DNA from: JAAFHN01 sp031421855 | Lineage (GTDB): Bacteria > Pseudomonadota > Gammaproteobacteria > Burkholderiales > Burkholderiaceae_C | Reading direction: 5' to 3' | Assembly: GCA_031421855.1 (NCBI GenBank) | Contig: JANOPN010000195.1 | Span: 1-20,374 of the forward strand | Length of the DNA stretch: 20,374 nucleotides | Shown here: one piece after another, positions 6,453-14,334 of the stretch | Layout: each line of letters starts with the position of its first letter | Numbering within the stretch: the first letter of the stretch is position 1 | Program-made: the position numbers and the translations under genes | The notes under the pieces: model-generated | Seen by the model: only the letters and a program-made list of their open reading frames with translations | Databases searched by the model: none | Told to the model about the DNA's origin: nothing

Positions 6453-7411
6453 ATCACCCTGCCCAGCCGCAGCACCGTGACGCCCGCGCGGGCTTGGCGC
6501 AGCGACGGCATGACCAAGACGCAGTGGTCGTAAGGCGTGGTGATCGGCTCGCTTGCGTTTTGACCGATGACGGTGCCCGCTTGGGCGATGACTTCGCCGC
6601 CCGTGAAGTGTTGCGTGAAACTCACGTCAGCGCCTTTGGCGACGATGCGGTGAGTCACTTCGACGGCAGGTTTGGGCTCAGCCGCATCGGGCAGCAACCA
6701 GTCAGCAGGCAACTGTGATGCGTCGGTCACCCCAGTGGCTAGCAAAAAACGGGCGAGCACGTCGCGGGTGACGCGCACGGCATTGGGCTCCCAATGTTGC
6801 CCAGCCTCGAGGAGCAACGAGATGGCTGTGCCACCCGCGTCGCCATAACTGCCGAAGTCGCGCAAACGCACGCCATCGGCATGACCTGTGTCAGCAACTG
6901 CGCGCACGCCGCACCGCAAGTCATCGGCAAAAATCCGGTTGCGAGCCAGTGGCCCCACCATGACCAACGGGGCCGATGGCTCGTGCATGCTGTGCAAGTC
7001 AAGTAAGTGCGTGGCACCACTCACCCATGGCAAAAGGGCTGCGGCGCGCTGGGCATCAATGGTGGTGGCAGCCAGCCGCGAGGCGCTCCACACTCGGTTC
7101 ATGTCTTCGTCACAAAAGCGCGAGTCGTCTGGCGACTCGCGGTCAAAGTCGGCAAATGCCGCCACATTGCAAAACGCAAGCGTCAAGCGACCGCTTGCAA
7201 GCGATTTGCCCGGGTGCCTCCAAAAACCCAACAGCTCAGCCATTGCCGCAGCGCCCGAGATTTCGTTGCCGTGCATCAACGCGCAAACGACGACATCTGC
7301 CCCCGTTTTGCCGCTGTCGAATCGGTGCACAAAATCGATGCCGGTGTTGCCCACGCGCCAAGGGCTGATGTCAGGCGCGTCAATCAAAACCAGGTCTTTG
7401 CGACGGGTCAC
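6449..7411 (-). CDS. Succinylglutamate desuccinylase / aspartoacylase (AstE/AspA) family zinc hydrolase
   Basis: This 320-residue protein belongs to the M14-like AstE/AspA family, which removes acyl groups from N-acyl amino acids using one zinc ion. The zinc ligands are visible as HGNE (His47-Glu50) and DLHSMHE (His140), with the conserved DEDMNRVW between them. The C-terminal part (about 235-320) is a beta-rich domain. The exact substrate cannot be told; clustering with an acetoacetate ligase and a transaminase suggests short acyl or amino-acid catabolism. The start is a GTG that overlaps the stop of the upstream ligase gene (GTGA, 4 nt), implying translational coupling. Its stop codon lies in the outer arm of the 6331-6452 inverted repeat. 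Confidence 0.87.
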   Translation of the reverse strand: MTRRKDLVLIDAPDISPWRVGNTGIDFVHRFDSGKTGADVVVCALMHGNEISGAAAMAELLGFWRHPGKSLASGRLTLAFCNVAAFADFDRESPDDSRFCDEDMNRVWSASRLAATTIDAQRAAALLPWVSGATHLLDLHSMHEPSAPLVMVGPLARNRIFADDLRCGVRAVADTGHADGVRLRDFGSYGDAGGTAISLLLEAGQHWEPNAVRVTRDVLARFLLATGVTDASQLPADWLLPDAAEPKPAVEVTHRIVAKGADVSFTQHFTGGEVIAQAGTVIGQNASEPITTPYDHCVLVMPSLRQARAGVTVLRLGRVI

Positions 7412-9648
7412 GATGCGCTTTCTAGCTGACCGAGGGCCATTTCCTGGGCAAACGCGACATAGGCCGCCAAACAGCCCGGGTTGGCCATCGCGTCGGGGTT
7501 GATGACCTTCTCAATGGGTTGGCCCAAAAGCATTTTTTTGATCGGTAGCTCTTGCTTTTTGCCGCTCAGGGTACGCGGAATCTCGGCCATGGCGACGATG
7601 GTGTTGGGCAAAAATCGGGGGCTGAGGTGGGTGCGAATCGCGTCAAAGATGCGGCCTTTGAGCGCATCGTCCAGTACCGCACCGGGTGCCAAGGCAACAA
7701 ACAAGGGCATGAAGCTGTCTCGACCGAGGTATTCGAGGTCAACCACCATGCTGTCGGCGATTTCGGGGAGGGCTTCGATTGCGGCGTAAATCTCAGAGGT
7801 GCCCATTCGCAGCCCTTGGCGGTTGATGGTAGCGTCGCTGCGGCCGTAAATGATGCAACCACCGTCGGTGCCGACTTTCAGCCAATCGCCGTGTCGCCAA
7901 ACGCCGGGGTACATGTCAAAGTAGCTGCTGATGTAGCGCGCGTGAGCGGTATCGCCCCAAAAATACAGCGGCATCGACGGCAGTGGTTGGGTGCAGACCA
8001 GCTCGCCGACCGAGTCCACCACCGCTTGGCCGTCGTCATTCCACGCGTAGACCGCACAACCCAATGCCCGGCATTGCATCTGGCCGGGTACTTGGGGCAA
8101 TTCGCGGTTGCCGCCGATGAAAGCACCACAAAAATCGGTTCCACCGGAGATGTTGCACCACCAGATGTCGCCCCCACGCTCCCCCACTTCGTGTGGTCCG
8201 CTGCCCCCCGAGGGGGCGTTCGCGCCTTGGGGCGGCCCGGCGGCGCTCAATTCGGCGCTCCCAGCACTCGCGTTTGTCCCGCTTAACGTATGTTGCAGAT
8301 CCCTCAACCCTCGAAACTGCGCGCTCCCCCAGCGCTGCACGTCTTCTGGCAAGGGTGAGCCGGTGCTGCCCAAAGCCCGAATGTGGCTGCAATCTGCGCC
8401 GTCAATTTTCAGGGCCGATAGATCCAAACCGGCTTTCATGCAGTTGGTGAAAAACGCCGCTCCTGCTCCAAACCAAGTCACGCCGTGTCGAGCGGCAAAG
8501 CGCCAAAGGGTGGTCCAGTCGGGGATGAGTTTGCCGCTGGTTGCGTCAATCGTGGACCCGGCCGGGTTGCCGTCAAAAATGCAAATCGTGGTGCCAGTTG
8601 CCAAGCCGCCCATCTGTGCGTTCCACATCACCCAGCCGGTGGAGCTGTACCAATGAAAGCGCTCGCCAAAATTGCCGCTTGCGTAGCTGCATCCAATGTC
8701 GTTGTGCAGCGACTTCAATGCCAGCAAAGTCAGCACGATGCCACCGTGGCCATGCACGATGGGTTTGGGCGCACCGGTGGTGCCCGACGAGTAGACGATC
8801 CAAAGTGGGTGATCAAAAGCGACGCTCAAAGGCTCAAATTGCGCTGTTTTTGCGTCATTTCGCGCGATGGTCTCCGAATACATTGAGTCTGCTGCTATGT
8901 TTTTAGTAGCATGCGGGGTTTTTACTGCGATCAAGTGTTGCACGCTGGGCAGCGACTGGCGCAAATTGGCAAGGCTTGAGCCCTTGTCAATTGACTTGCC
9001 ACCGTAGCGCACGCCATCCACGCCAATCAACACCTTGGGCTCAATTTGCCGAAACCGGTCCAGCACTGCGCCCACGCCCATGTCGGGCGCGCAAATGCTC
9101 CAAATCGCTCCGATGCTCACACACCCTAAGCAGGCAACAATTGCTTCGACGCCGTTGGGCAGCACGGCGGCGACGCGGTCGCCAGGTTTGACTCCCATGT
9201 CTTGCAAGCTCAAGGCGAATGAGGCCACTTGTCGGCGCAGCTCAGGCCAGCTCAGGCGCTGCACGTGGCCCAGTTCATCTTCGGCAATGACCGCGTCAAG
9301 CCCGCAGGCGTGCGCGGCATCAACATGTCGCAACACCTGCGCGCTGTAGTTGAGTGAAGCCCCGACAAACCACTTGGCATGCGGCATGGACTCAGGGCCG
9401 AGTACGCGCTGGTGCGGTGTGGGTGAGCGCACATCAAAGTAGTCCCACACGCTTTGCCAAAAAGCCTCGATGTCGGTCACCGACCACTGCCAAAGCGCGT
9501 CGTAGCTCTCAAAACTGAGCCCTCGCGCTTGGGTGAGCCAGGTTTGATAGCGGCGAATTTGCGGGGTCGGGTTCAATCCGACTGCGTTGAGTCCGACTGC
9601 GTTGTGTCCGACCGTGTTGTGTTGGGTTTGAGGTGCGCAAGCGTTCAT
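7408..9648 (-). CDS. Acetoacetate-CoA ligase (acetoacetyl-CoA synthetase)
   Basis: This ANL-superfamily enzyme activates acetoacetate to acetoacetyl-CoA with ATP. The 746 residues exceed the usual ~650. Seen in order: the N-terminal acyl-CoA-synthetase region (SVWDYFDV, PHAKWFVGASLNYS), the P-loop YSSGTTGAPKPIVHGHGG (286-303), GWVMWNAQMGGLATG, the ISGGTDF adenylate motif (500-506), GRSDATINRQGLRMGTSEIY (602-621), and the catalytic lysine near SGKKQELPIKK (695-705). Three oddities account for the extra length or altered loops: a 15-bp tandem repeat coding residues 10-24, a dispersed repeat translated at about 246-261, and an in-frame GC-rich insert at about 446-492, just before GDIWWCNISGGTDF. 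The core motifs are all intact, so activity is plausible. Confidence 0.93.
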   Translation of the reverse strand: MNACAPQTQHNTVGHNAVGLNAVGLNPTPQIRRYQTWLTQARGLSFESYDALWQWSVTDIEAFWQSVWDYFDVRSPTPHQRVLGPESMPHAKWFVGASLNYSAQVLRHVDAAHACGLDAVIAEDELGHVQRLSWPELRRQVASFALSLQDMGVKPGDRVAAVLPNGVEAIVACLGCVSIGAIWSICAPDMGVGAVLDRFRQIEPKVLIGVDGVRYGGKSIDKGSSLANLRQSLPSVQHLIAVKTPHATKNIAADSMYSETIARNDAKTAQFEPLSVAFDHPLWIVYSSGTTGAPKPIVHGHGGIVLTLLALKSLHNDIGCSYASGNFGERFHWYSSTGWVMWNAQMGGLATGTTICIFDGNPAGSTIDATSGKLIPDWTTLWRFAARHGVTWFGAGAAFFTNCMKAGLDLSALKIDGADCSHIRALGSTGSPLPEDVQRWGSAQFRGLRDLQHTLSGTNASAGSAELSAAGPPQGANAPSGGSGPHEVGERGGDIWWCNISGGTDFCGAFIGGNRELPQVPGQMQCRALGCAVYAWNDDGQAVVDSVGELVCTQPLPSMPLYFWGDTAHARYISSYFDMYPGVWRHGDWLKVGTDGGCIIYGRSDATINRQGLRMGTSEIYAAIEALPEIADSMVVDLEYLGRDSFMPLFVALAPGAVLDDALKGRIFDAIRTHLSPRFLPNTIVAMAEIPRTLSGKKQELPIKKMLLGQPIEKVINPDAMANPGCLAAYVAFAQEMALGQLESAS
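8173..8313 (-). repeat. GC-rich in-frame insertion with a palindromic core inside the acetoacetate-CoA ligase gene
   Basis: About 140 bp split residues WGSAQF from GDIWWCNISGG, which I would expect to be nearly contiguous in this family. The insert contains a G/C palindrome, GCCCCC-CGA-GGGGGC (near 8203-8217), flanked by further C-runs and GGGCGGCCCGGCGGCG. It encodes a low-complexity Gly/Ser/Ala/Pro stretch (about residues 446-492). It resembles the GC-rich dispersed repeats of Comamonadaceae genomes, which is from memory and needs a search. I see no second copy in this window. Confidence 0.65.
8865..8911 (+). repeat. Dispersed 47-bp repeat, copy G (inside the acetoacetate-CoA ligase gene)
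   Basis: This reads GATGGTCTCCG, AATACATTGAG, TCTGCTGCTA, then TAGCA closing a TGCTA/TAGCA stem. It lies antisense to the ligase gene and is translated in frame as about residues 246-261, between VKTPHA and NDAKTAQFEPL. Confidence 0.8.
9577..9621 (-). repeat. Three tandem 15-bp units near the start of the acetoacetate-CoA ligase gene
   Basis: The plus-strand units TCCGACTGCGTTGAG, TCCGACTGCGTTGTG and TCCGACCGTGTTGTG follow directly on one another. They code a five-residue repeat (HNTVG, HNAVG, LNAVG) at residues 10-24. The unit length is a multiple of three, so copy changes keep the frame. Confidence 0.9.
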
Positions 9649-9698
9649 GCGCTGGATTGTGGCGTGAACGCAGGCCTTGGTCTGCGTTGGGCTATTCG

Positions 9699-10169
9699 CT
9701 AGGGCGCGAGTTTTTTCAGCCCATCGCGGGCGCTGGCGATGCGCTGTTCCAACATCGCCCCGTAGAACTCGCTTGACACCACGCCAATCAACGGCTCGGC
9801 AACTGAGTTGCCTTGGCCGCTCAAGAACATCAGTGTGGGTGTTTGCCGCACGTTGAGTTGGCCAGCCCAGGCGCGTGGCGCTTGTACCGAGCCGTCAAAC
9901 GCAACGAGTGTTCCCGCGCGGTCAATGGAGACCTGCCACGCGTTGACGATGCCCTCTCGGTTCATGGGTAGCAGGTAGCTTTTGCGCACAAACTCGCAAA
10001 ACGGGCATCCTTTGATGCTGAACAGCAGCGCCATCGGTCCAGCGCTCGATTGGGCCGATTGCTTCAAATCGACCGCTTCGCGCATGGGCGTGTCGCGTGC
10101 GAGCCCAGTTTGGGGCAGGCCAGCACTGGCCGCGCAAGCCCACAAAAGCTTGCGCCGAGTGACGGTCAT
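9699..10169 (-). CDS. Exported thioredoxin-fold protein with CPFC motif and twin-arginine-like signal
   Basis: This 156-residue protein starts with MTVTRRKLLWACAASAGLP, a signal with a twin-arginine pair and a short hydrophobic stretch, suggesting Tat or Sec export. The mature part has a thioredoxin-type active site CPFC (Cys55-Cys58) and a cis-proline-like TPTL motif near residue 110, so a periplasmic thiol redox role is likely. The open frame extends 26 codons upstream, but the ATG at 10169 is chosen because it overlaps the stop of the transaminase gene as ATGA and starts the signal peptide. The gene lies 50 nt before the acetoacetate ligase gene in the same direction. The partner protein is unknown. 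Confidence 0.78.
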   Translation of the reverse strand: MTVTRRKLLWACAASAGLPQTGLARDTPMREAVDLKQSAQSSAGPMALLFSIKGCPFCEFVRKSYLLPMNREGIVNAWQVSIDRAGTLVAFDGSVQAPRAWAGQLNVRQTPTLMFLSGQGNSVAEPLIGVVSSEFYGAMLEQRIASARDGLKKLAP

Positions 10170-11506
10170 GGGGTTCGTTTGATCGCGTCGCCGAGCACGC
10201 CCACCATTTGGTCGATTTGGGCCTCGGTGACCACATAGGGCGGACACAACACCAGGTTTTCACCCGCAGGGCGCACCAACACGCCGTGCGCGTAGCAGTC
10301 CAAGAACACATCAAAGGCGCGTTTGCCTGGCATGCCGACCCGCCCGGTGATTTCAACCGCGCCTGCTAATCCGAGGCTGCGCACACTGACCACGCCGGGC
10401 ATGTCTTTGAACGCAGCATGCATCGCGTTGCCCAAGCGCTTGCCCATGGTCCCAGCGCGGGCAAACAAATCTTCTTCTTTGAGCAAGGTCAAGGTCGCAA
10501 CCGCCGCCGCGCAAGCCACGGGGTGGCCCGAGTAGGTGTAGCCGTGAAAGAGTTCGATCACGTGCTCAGGCCCGTTCATCATTTGTTGGTAGATGCCTTC
10601 GCGGCAGATCACGCCGCCCAGCGGGATCACGCCATTGGTGACGCACTTGGCAAAGTTGAGCATGTCGGGCACGACACCGAAGTAGTCAGCGCCAAAGTTC
10701 ACACCCAGCCGACCAAAGCCGGTGATGACTTCATCAAAAATCAACAAAATGCCGTGCTTGTCGCAAATGGCGCGCAGTTTTGCCAAATAGTCCATGGGTG
10801 GCACGTACCAACCTGCGCTGCCCGAGATTGGCTCGACCATGATGGCCGCGACGTTGGATGGGTCATGCAGCGGCAAAATCCGCGTCTCGAGGTCGGCCAA
10901 AAAGTCGGTGTCGGTTTGCGGTGGCGAACCGTCATAAAACTTGGTGGTCTCGTCGTGGATGAAGCGCATGTGGTCCACACGCGGCAACATGGCTGTGCCG
11001 TAAACCTTGCGGTTGCCCGGTATGCCGCCAATGCTCATGCCGCCAAAGCCCACGCCGTGGTAGCCCCGCTCGCGCCCGATGAACAAGTTGCGATGACCCT
11101 CGCCGCGCGAGCGGTGGTAGGCCAAAGCGACCTTCATCGCGGTGTCGGCAGCTTCTGAGCCGGAATTGCAAAAAAGCACGCGGTTCAAGTCGCCCGGCGC
11201 CATGTGGGCGATCATCTCTGCCGCCTTGAACGCTTGGTCGTTGCTGGCTTGGAAGGCGGTGGCGTAGTCCAGCGTGTCAAGCTGGCGCTTGATGGCTTCG
11301 TTGATGGGCGCGCGGTTGTGGCCCGCTGCCACGCACCACAGGCTGGAGATGCCATCCAACATTTGCCGACCGTCGTGGGTTGTGAAGTGCATGCCGTCGG
11401 CCTTGACGAAAACCCTTGGGTTTTTTAGAAAATGCCGGTTCGGCGTGAACGGCAACCAATGGTGCTCCATGTTGATGGCGGCAGTGGCGGTGTCAGCATG
11501 TGTCAT
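10166..11506 (-). CDS. Class III PLP-dependent omega-amino acid:pyruvate (beta-alanine type) aminotransferase
   Basis: This 446-residue fold-type I aminotransferase matches beta-alanine/omega-amino acid:pyruvate transaminases along its length. Seen are HHWLPFTPNRHFL near the N-terminus, NSGSEAADTAMK (phosphate binding, 114-125), GYHGVGFGGMSIGG, IFDEVITGFGR with PLP-contacting Asp258, and FAKCVTNG with the Schiff-base Lys287, then HGYTYSGHPVACAA. It moves an amino group from an omega-amino acid or related amine to pyruvate. The ATG at 11506 is supported by GGAG (11517-11514) seven bases upstream. It overlaps the following thioredoxin-like gene by 4 nt. The exact amine substrate is not readable from sequence. 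Confidence 0.92.
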   Translation of the reverse strand: MTHADTATAAINMEHHWLPFTPNRHFLKNPRVFVKADGMHFTTHDGRQMLDGISSLWCVAAGHNRAPINEAIKRQLDTLDYATAFQASNDQAFKAAEMIAHMAPGDLNRVLFCNSGSEAADTAMKVALAYHRSRGEGHRNLFIGRERGYHGVGFGGMSIGGIPGNRKVYGTAMLPRVDHMRFIHDETTKFYDGSPPQTDTDFLADLETRILPLHDPSNVAAIMVEPISGSAGWYVPPMDYLAKLRAICDKHGILLIFDEVITGFGRLGVNFGADYFGVVPDMLNFAKCVTNGVIPLGGVICREGIYQQMMNGPEHVIELFHGYTYSGHPVACAAAVATLTLLKEEDLFARAGTMGKRLGNAMHAAFKDMPGVVSVRSLGLAGAVEITGRVGMPGKRAFDVFLDCYAHGVLVRPAGENLVLCPPYVVTEAQIDQMVGVLGDAIKRTP

Positions 11507-11513
11507 GAGAGGT

Positions 11514-11517
11514 CTCC
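11514..11517 (-). promoter_or_regulatory. Ribosome binding site of the transaminase gene
   Basis: GGAG on the minus strand, 7 nt before ATG 11506. It decides for this start over the in-frame Met at residue 13. Confidence 0.7.
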
Positions 11518-11554
11518 AGCGGTGGTTTCTAGGAAAAATATAGGATTATTGGCA

Positions 11555-11598
11555 CTTGGTCGCCGCATTCATTGGGCTTGTTGCTATCAATATATTAG
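11555..11598 (+). repeat. Dispersed 47-bp repeat, copy D (3' of the hydratase gene)
   Basis: This reads CTTGGTCGCCG, CATTCATTGGG, CTTGTTGCTATC, ending at TTAG, which gives a partial CTA/TAG stem. It lies in the 101-bp gap between the hydratase gene (stop at 11608) and the transaminase gene start. It sits about 10 nt 3' of the hydratase stop, in the same relative orientation as copies E and F. Confidence 0.8.
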
Positions 11599-11607
11599 TG
11601 GATTGCC

Positions 11608-12423
11608 TCACTGCCATTGGGGCTTGCGCTTGGCTTGGAAGGCTGCCTGACCTTCTTTGGCGTCTTCGGTCAAGGTAAACAGCGCAATTTGGCTCTCGGC
11701 AAAGCTGATGGATTCTTCGAATGGCATCGACTCGATCTTTTTGAGCATGTACAGGCCGCGTCGAATCGCAGCCGGTGACTTATCCAGCAGCCGACCGAGC
11801 AGCCAATCGAGTTTCGCGTCGAGAGCGGCCAGGCTGTCGCCGCCTTGCGGCGTGTGGGCAATGTGGTTGATCAAATTCATCGCCAGCGCATCGCTTGCGC
11901 TGACGGGTTCGCCGGTGATGCACAGCTCGGTCAACACGCGCTTGGGCAATTGGTGCTGCAACACGGCCAGTACCTGCGCGGGGAACACACCCACTTTGAC
12001 TTCGGGCAGGCCAAAAAGCGCCCCTTCGGTGCTAACCGCCATGTCGCACATCGCCAGCAATCCCATGCCGCCGGCCATGCAAGTGCCGTTGACCCGAGCG
12101 ATCAGCGGCGTCGTGCACTGTTTGGCTTGACGAAACACATTGGCCAAATTGGCATAGGGTTCAGAATAGTCCTGCACAAAGGTGTTGCTGGTTTGCAAGT
12201 CTGCGCCCGCGCAAAAAGCCTTGGTGCCCACCCCAGTGATCACGATGGCCCTGACGCTGCGGTCGGCCTGTGCGTCGGTCAAGGCCTGGCTCAAGCCGCT
12301 GAGTACAACCGCGCTCATGGCGTTGCGGCGCGCTTCGCGGTTGATGGTCAGCCACATCACGGTTTGACCGTGCATTTGGCGGTTTTCGCGCAGCAAATCT
12401 GGCAAATTGGCGTTGTCGGTCAT
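11608..12423 (-). CDS. Enoyl-CoA hydratase/isomerase (crotonase) family protein
   Basis: This 271-residue crotonase-fold protein has the two oxyanion-hole segments AFCAGADL (about 69-76) and NGTCMAGGMGL (112-122), then FGLPEVKVG. The position of the first catalytic glutamate of classical enoyl-CoA hydratase (GGCELA type) holds a glycine here (GGMGLLAMCD), while the second glutamate (Glu141) is kept. That pattern occurs in methylglutaconyl-CoA hydratase-like members, so a role in leucine or related branched acyl-CoA breakdown is possible. The acetoacetate ligase gene downstream fits, since leucine catabolism yields acetoacetate. The ATG at 12423 is chosen over the preceding TTG because it shares one base with the yggS stop (TGATG). 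Confidence 0.87.
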   Translation of the reverse strand: MTDNANLPDLLRENRQMHGQTVMWLTINREARRNAMSAVVLSGLSQALTDAQADRSVRAIVITGVGTKAFCAGADLQTSNTFVQDYSEPYANLANVFRQAKQCTTPLIARVNGTCMAGGMGLLAMCDMAVSTEGALFGLPEVKVGVFPAQVLAVLQHQLPKRVLTELCITGEPVSASDALAMNLINHIAHTPQGGDSLAALDAKLDWLLGRLLDKSPAAIRRGLYMLKKIESMPFEESISFAESQIALFTLTEDAKEGQAAFQAKRKPQWQ

Positions 12424-13172
12424 CAAAGTCCCTCGTTGGCGGAAGTCTTGGGTCGGCTTCCAAAAATCGCGCTGCCCACGCGCACCATTGTGCTACCCCC
12501 GGCGACGGCTGCGCCAAGGTCGCCACTCATGCCCATCGAGCGGGTGTCCCACCAGGCGGGGTCAAGGCCAAGATCGCGCCCGATTTGGGCATGCAGCAGC
12601 GTCACGCGCTCAAACAAGGCTTGCATGGCAATCAAATTCAACTGCCCGTCATGTTCGATCGCATCAGGAATGCACATGAGGCCTCGCAATTGCAGGCGTG
12701 GCAGTCGCATCACCGCGCGCACCAGCTCAAGCGCGGCCTCGGGCTCAACGCCTGCCTTGTTCGCAGTGGGTGCGACGTTGACTTGAATGCAGACTTGCAA
12801 CGGCTCAAGCTGTGGCGGGCGCTGTTCGCTCAACCGTTCAGCAGTTTTAAGGCGGTCCAGCGTGTGCAGCCAATCAAAGTGTTCAGCGACCATGCGGGTC
12901 TTGTTGCTTTGGACCGGGCCAATGCAGTGCCACTCCAGCGCTTGACCGTTGACGCGCAACTCGCGCAGAGTCGTGATTTTTTCGACTGCTTCTTGGATGT
13001 AGTTTTCGCCAAAACTTCTTTGGCCAGCGGCCGCAGCGTCAAGCACCGTATCCGACGCGAATGTTTTGCTCACCGCCAGCAACTGCACACTGTTCGCAGG
13101 GCGACCCGCTCGCGCGCAGGCCTCGTTGATCTGTTGCCTGACGGTGCACAAGTTATCTTGAATGGCGCTCAT
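12423..13172 (-). CDS. yggS: YggS/PROSC-family PLP homeostasis protein
   Basis: This protein of about 249 residues matches the YggS/PLPBP family, which binds pyridoxal phosphate and buffers its supply to PLP enzymes. The PLP lysine is in LLAVSKTF (Lys36). Other family motifs are FGENYIQEAVEK, WHCIGPVQSNK, QVNVAPTANKAG, LRGLMCIP and MGMSGDLGAAVAGGSTMVRVGSAIFG, near the C-terminus. The ATG at 13172 is preferred over an in-frame GTG at 13193 because family members start about ten residues before the first conserved helix. It is divergent from pilT, an arrangement common in proteobacteria. It overlaps the hydratase start by one base. Confidence 0.93.
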   Translation of the reverse strand: MSAIQDNLCTVRQQINEACARAGRPANSVQLLAVSKTFASDTVLDAAAAGQRSFGENYIQEAVEKITTLRELRVNGQALEWHCIGPVQSNKTRMVAEHFDWLHTLDRLKTAERLSEQRPPQLEPLQVCIQVNVAPTANKAGVEPEAALELVRAVMRLPRLQLRGLMCIPDAIEHDGQLNLIAMQALFERVTLLHAQIGRDLGLDPAWWDTRSMGMSGDLGAAVAGGSTMVRVGSAIFGSRPKTSANEGL

Positions 13173-13240
13173 AATGAAGTGTTGGTTTAGCACCTCATTT
13201 CATCACCTTTTGCGAGCGTGCGCGCGCAAACTTCACCCTT

Positions 13241-13245
13241 GGAAG
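13241..13245 (+). promoter_or_regulatory. Ribosome binding site of pilT
   Basis: GGAAG, 9 nt before ATG 13255. It supports this start over an earlier in-frame start that would overlap yggS. Confidence 0.55.
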
Positions 13246-13254
13246 CATTCGGCC

Positions 13255-14298
13255 ATGGACATCACGCAACTGCTCGCATTCAGCGTCAAAAACAAAGCTT
13301 CGGATTTGCACTTGTCGGCGGGTTTGCCGCCCATGATTCGGGTGCACGGCGACGTGCGCCGCATCAACGTCGATCCGCTTGACCACAAAGCGGTTCACGG
13401 CATGGTCTACGACATCATGAACGACGGCCAGCGCAAGGCGTACGAGGAGTTTTTGGAGATCGACTTCTCATTCGAGATTGAAGGTTTGGCTCGGTTTCGG
13501 GTCAACGCCTTCAACCAAAACCGAGGCGCTGGCGCAGTTTTTCGGACGATTCCGTCGAAAATTTTGACGCTTGAGCAACTCAACGCCCCCAAGATTTTTG
13601 GCGAGCTGGCCATGAAGCCGCGCGGCATGGTGCTCGTCACGGGTCCAACTGGCTCCGGTAAATCCACCACGCTGGCTGCCATGGTGAATTACCTCAACGA
13701 AAACGAGTACGGACACATCTTGACGGTCGAAGACCCGATTGAGTTCGTGCACGAGTCCAAAAAGTGCTTGATCAACCAACGAGAAGTCGGCCCGATGACG
13801 CTGAGCTTCGCGGCCGCGCTCAAGTCGGCCCTGCGCGAAGACCCAGATGCAATTTTGGTTGGCGAAATGCGCGACTTGGAGACCATTCGCTTGGCCATGA
13901 CTGCCGCTGAGACCGGTCATTTGGTGTTCGGCACCTTGCACACGTCCAGCGCAGCCAAAACGATTGACCGCATCATTGACGTGTTCCCGGCCGACGAAAA
14001 AGAGATGATTCGCGCCATGTTGTCAGAGTCGCTGCAAGCGGTGATTTCGCAAACCTTGTGCAAAACCAAGGATGGCAACGGCCGCGTGGCTGCACACGAG
14101 ATCATGATTGCCAACAGCGCCATTCGCAACCTGATTCGCGAGGCCAAAGTCGCGCAGATGTACTCCGCCATTCAAACCGGGCGCAACGACGGCATGCAAA
14201 CGCTGGATCAAAACCTCTCCGAGCTGGTCAAGCGCAACATGATCAGCCCCGGCGAGGCGCGTGGCAAGGCGAAAATTCCAGATAACTTCCCCGGATGA
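13255..14298 (+). CDS. pilT: Type IV pilus retraction ATPase PilT
   Basis: This 347-residue hexameric ATPase works at the inner-membrane base of the type IV pilus and drives pilus disassembly, giving twitching motility and DNA uptake. The N-terminal PAS-like domain starts MDITQLLAFSVKNKASDLHL. The RecA-like domain has Walker A GPTGSGKS (130-137), an Asp box VEDPIEFVH, Walker B AILVGEMRD (199-207) and the His box TGHLVFGTLHT. The C-terminal AIRNLIRE motif, specific to PilT and needed for retraction, is intact. The length is normal. pilU follows 36 nt downstream, so the two probably share a transcript. Confidence 0.98.
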   Translation: MDITQLLAFSVKNKASDLHLSAGLPPMIRVHGDVRRINVDPLDHKAVHGMVYDIMNDGQRKAYEEFLEIDFSFEIEGLARFRVNAFNQNRGAGAVFRTIPSKILTLEQLNAPKIFGELAMKPRGMVLVTGPTGSGKSTTLAAMVNYLNENEYGHILTVEDPIEFVHESKKCLINQREVGPMTLSFAAALKSALREDPDAILVGEMRDLETIRLAMTAAETGHLVFGTLHTSSAAKTIDRIIDVFPADEKEMIRAMLSESLQAVISQTLCKTKDGNGRVAAHEIMIANSAIRNLIREAKVAQMYSAIQTGRNDGMQTLDQNLSELVKRNMISPGEARGKAKIPDNFPG

Positions 14299-14323
14299 CC
14301 TTCGCCCGGGCGTGACAAACGAA

Positions 14324-14329
14324 AAGGAG
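14324..14329 (+). promoter_or_regulatory. Ribosome binding site of pilU
   Basis: AAGGAG, a strong Shine-Dalgarno sequence, 5 nt before ATG 14335. Confidence 0.85.
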
Positions 14330-14334
14330 CGCAA

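Noticed and set aside
10170..10247. A longer thioredoxin-like protein starting at 10247.
   Set aside because: It would bury the signal peptide behind an Arg-rich stretch lying inside the transaminase gene; the ATGA overlap at 10169 is a better start.
13162..13254. A 31-residue N-terminal extension of PilT.
   Set aside because: PilT proteins start at the MDIT-type sequence; the extension overlaps yggS, and a ribosome binding site precedes ATG 13255.
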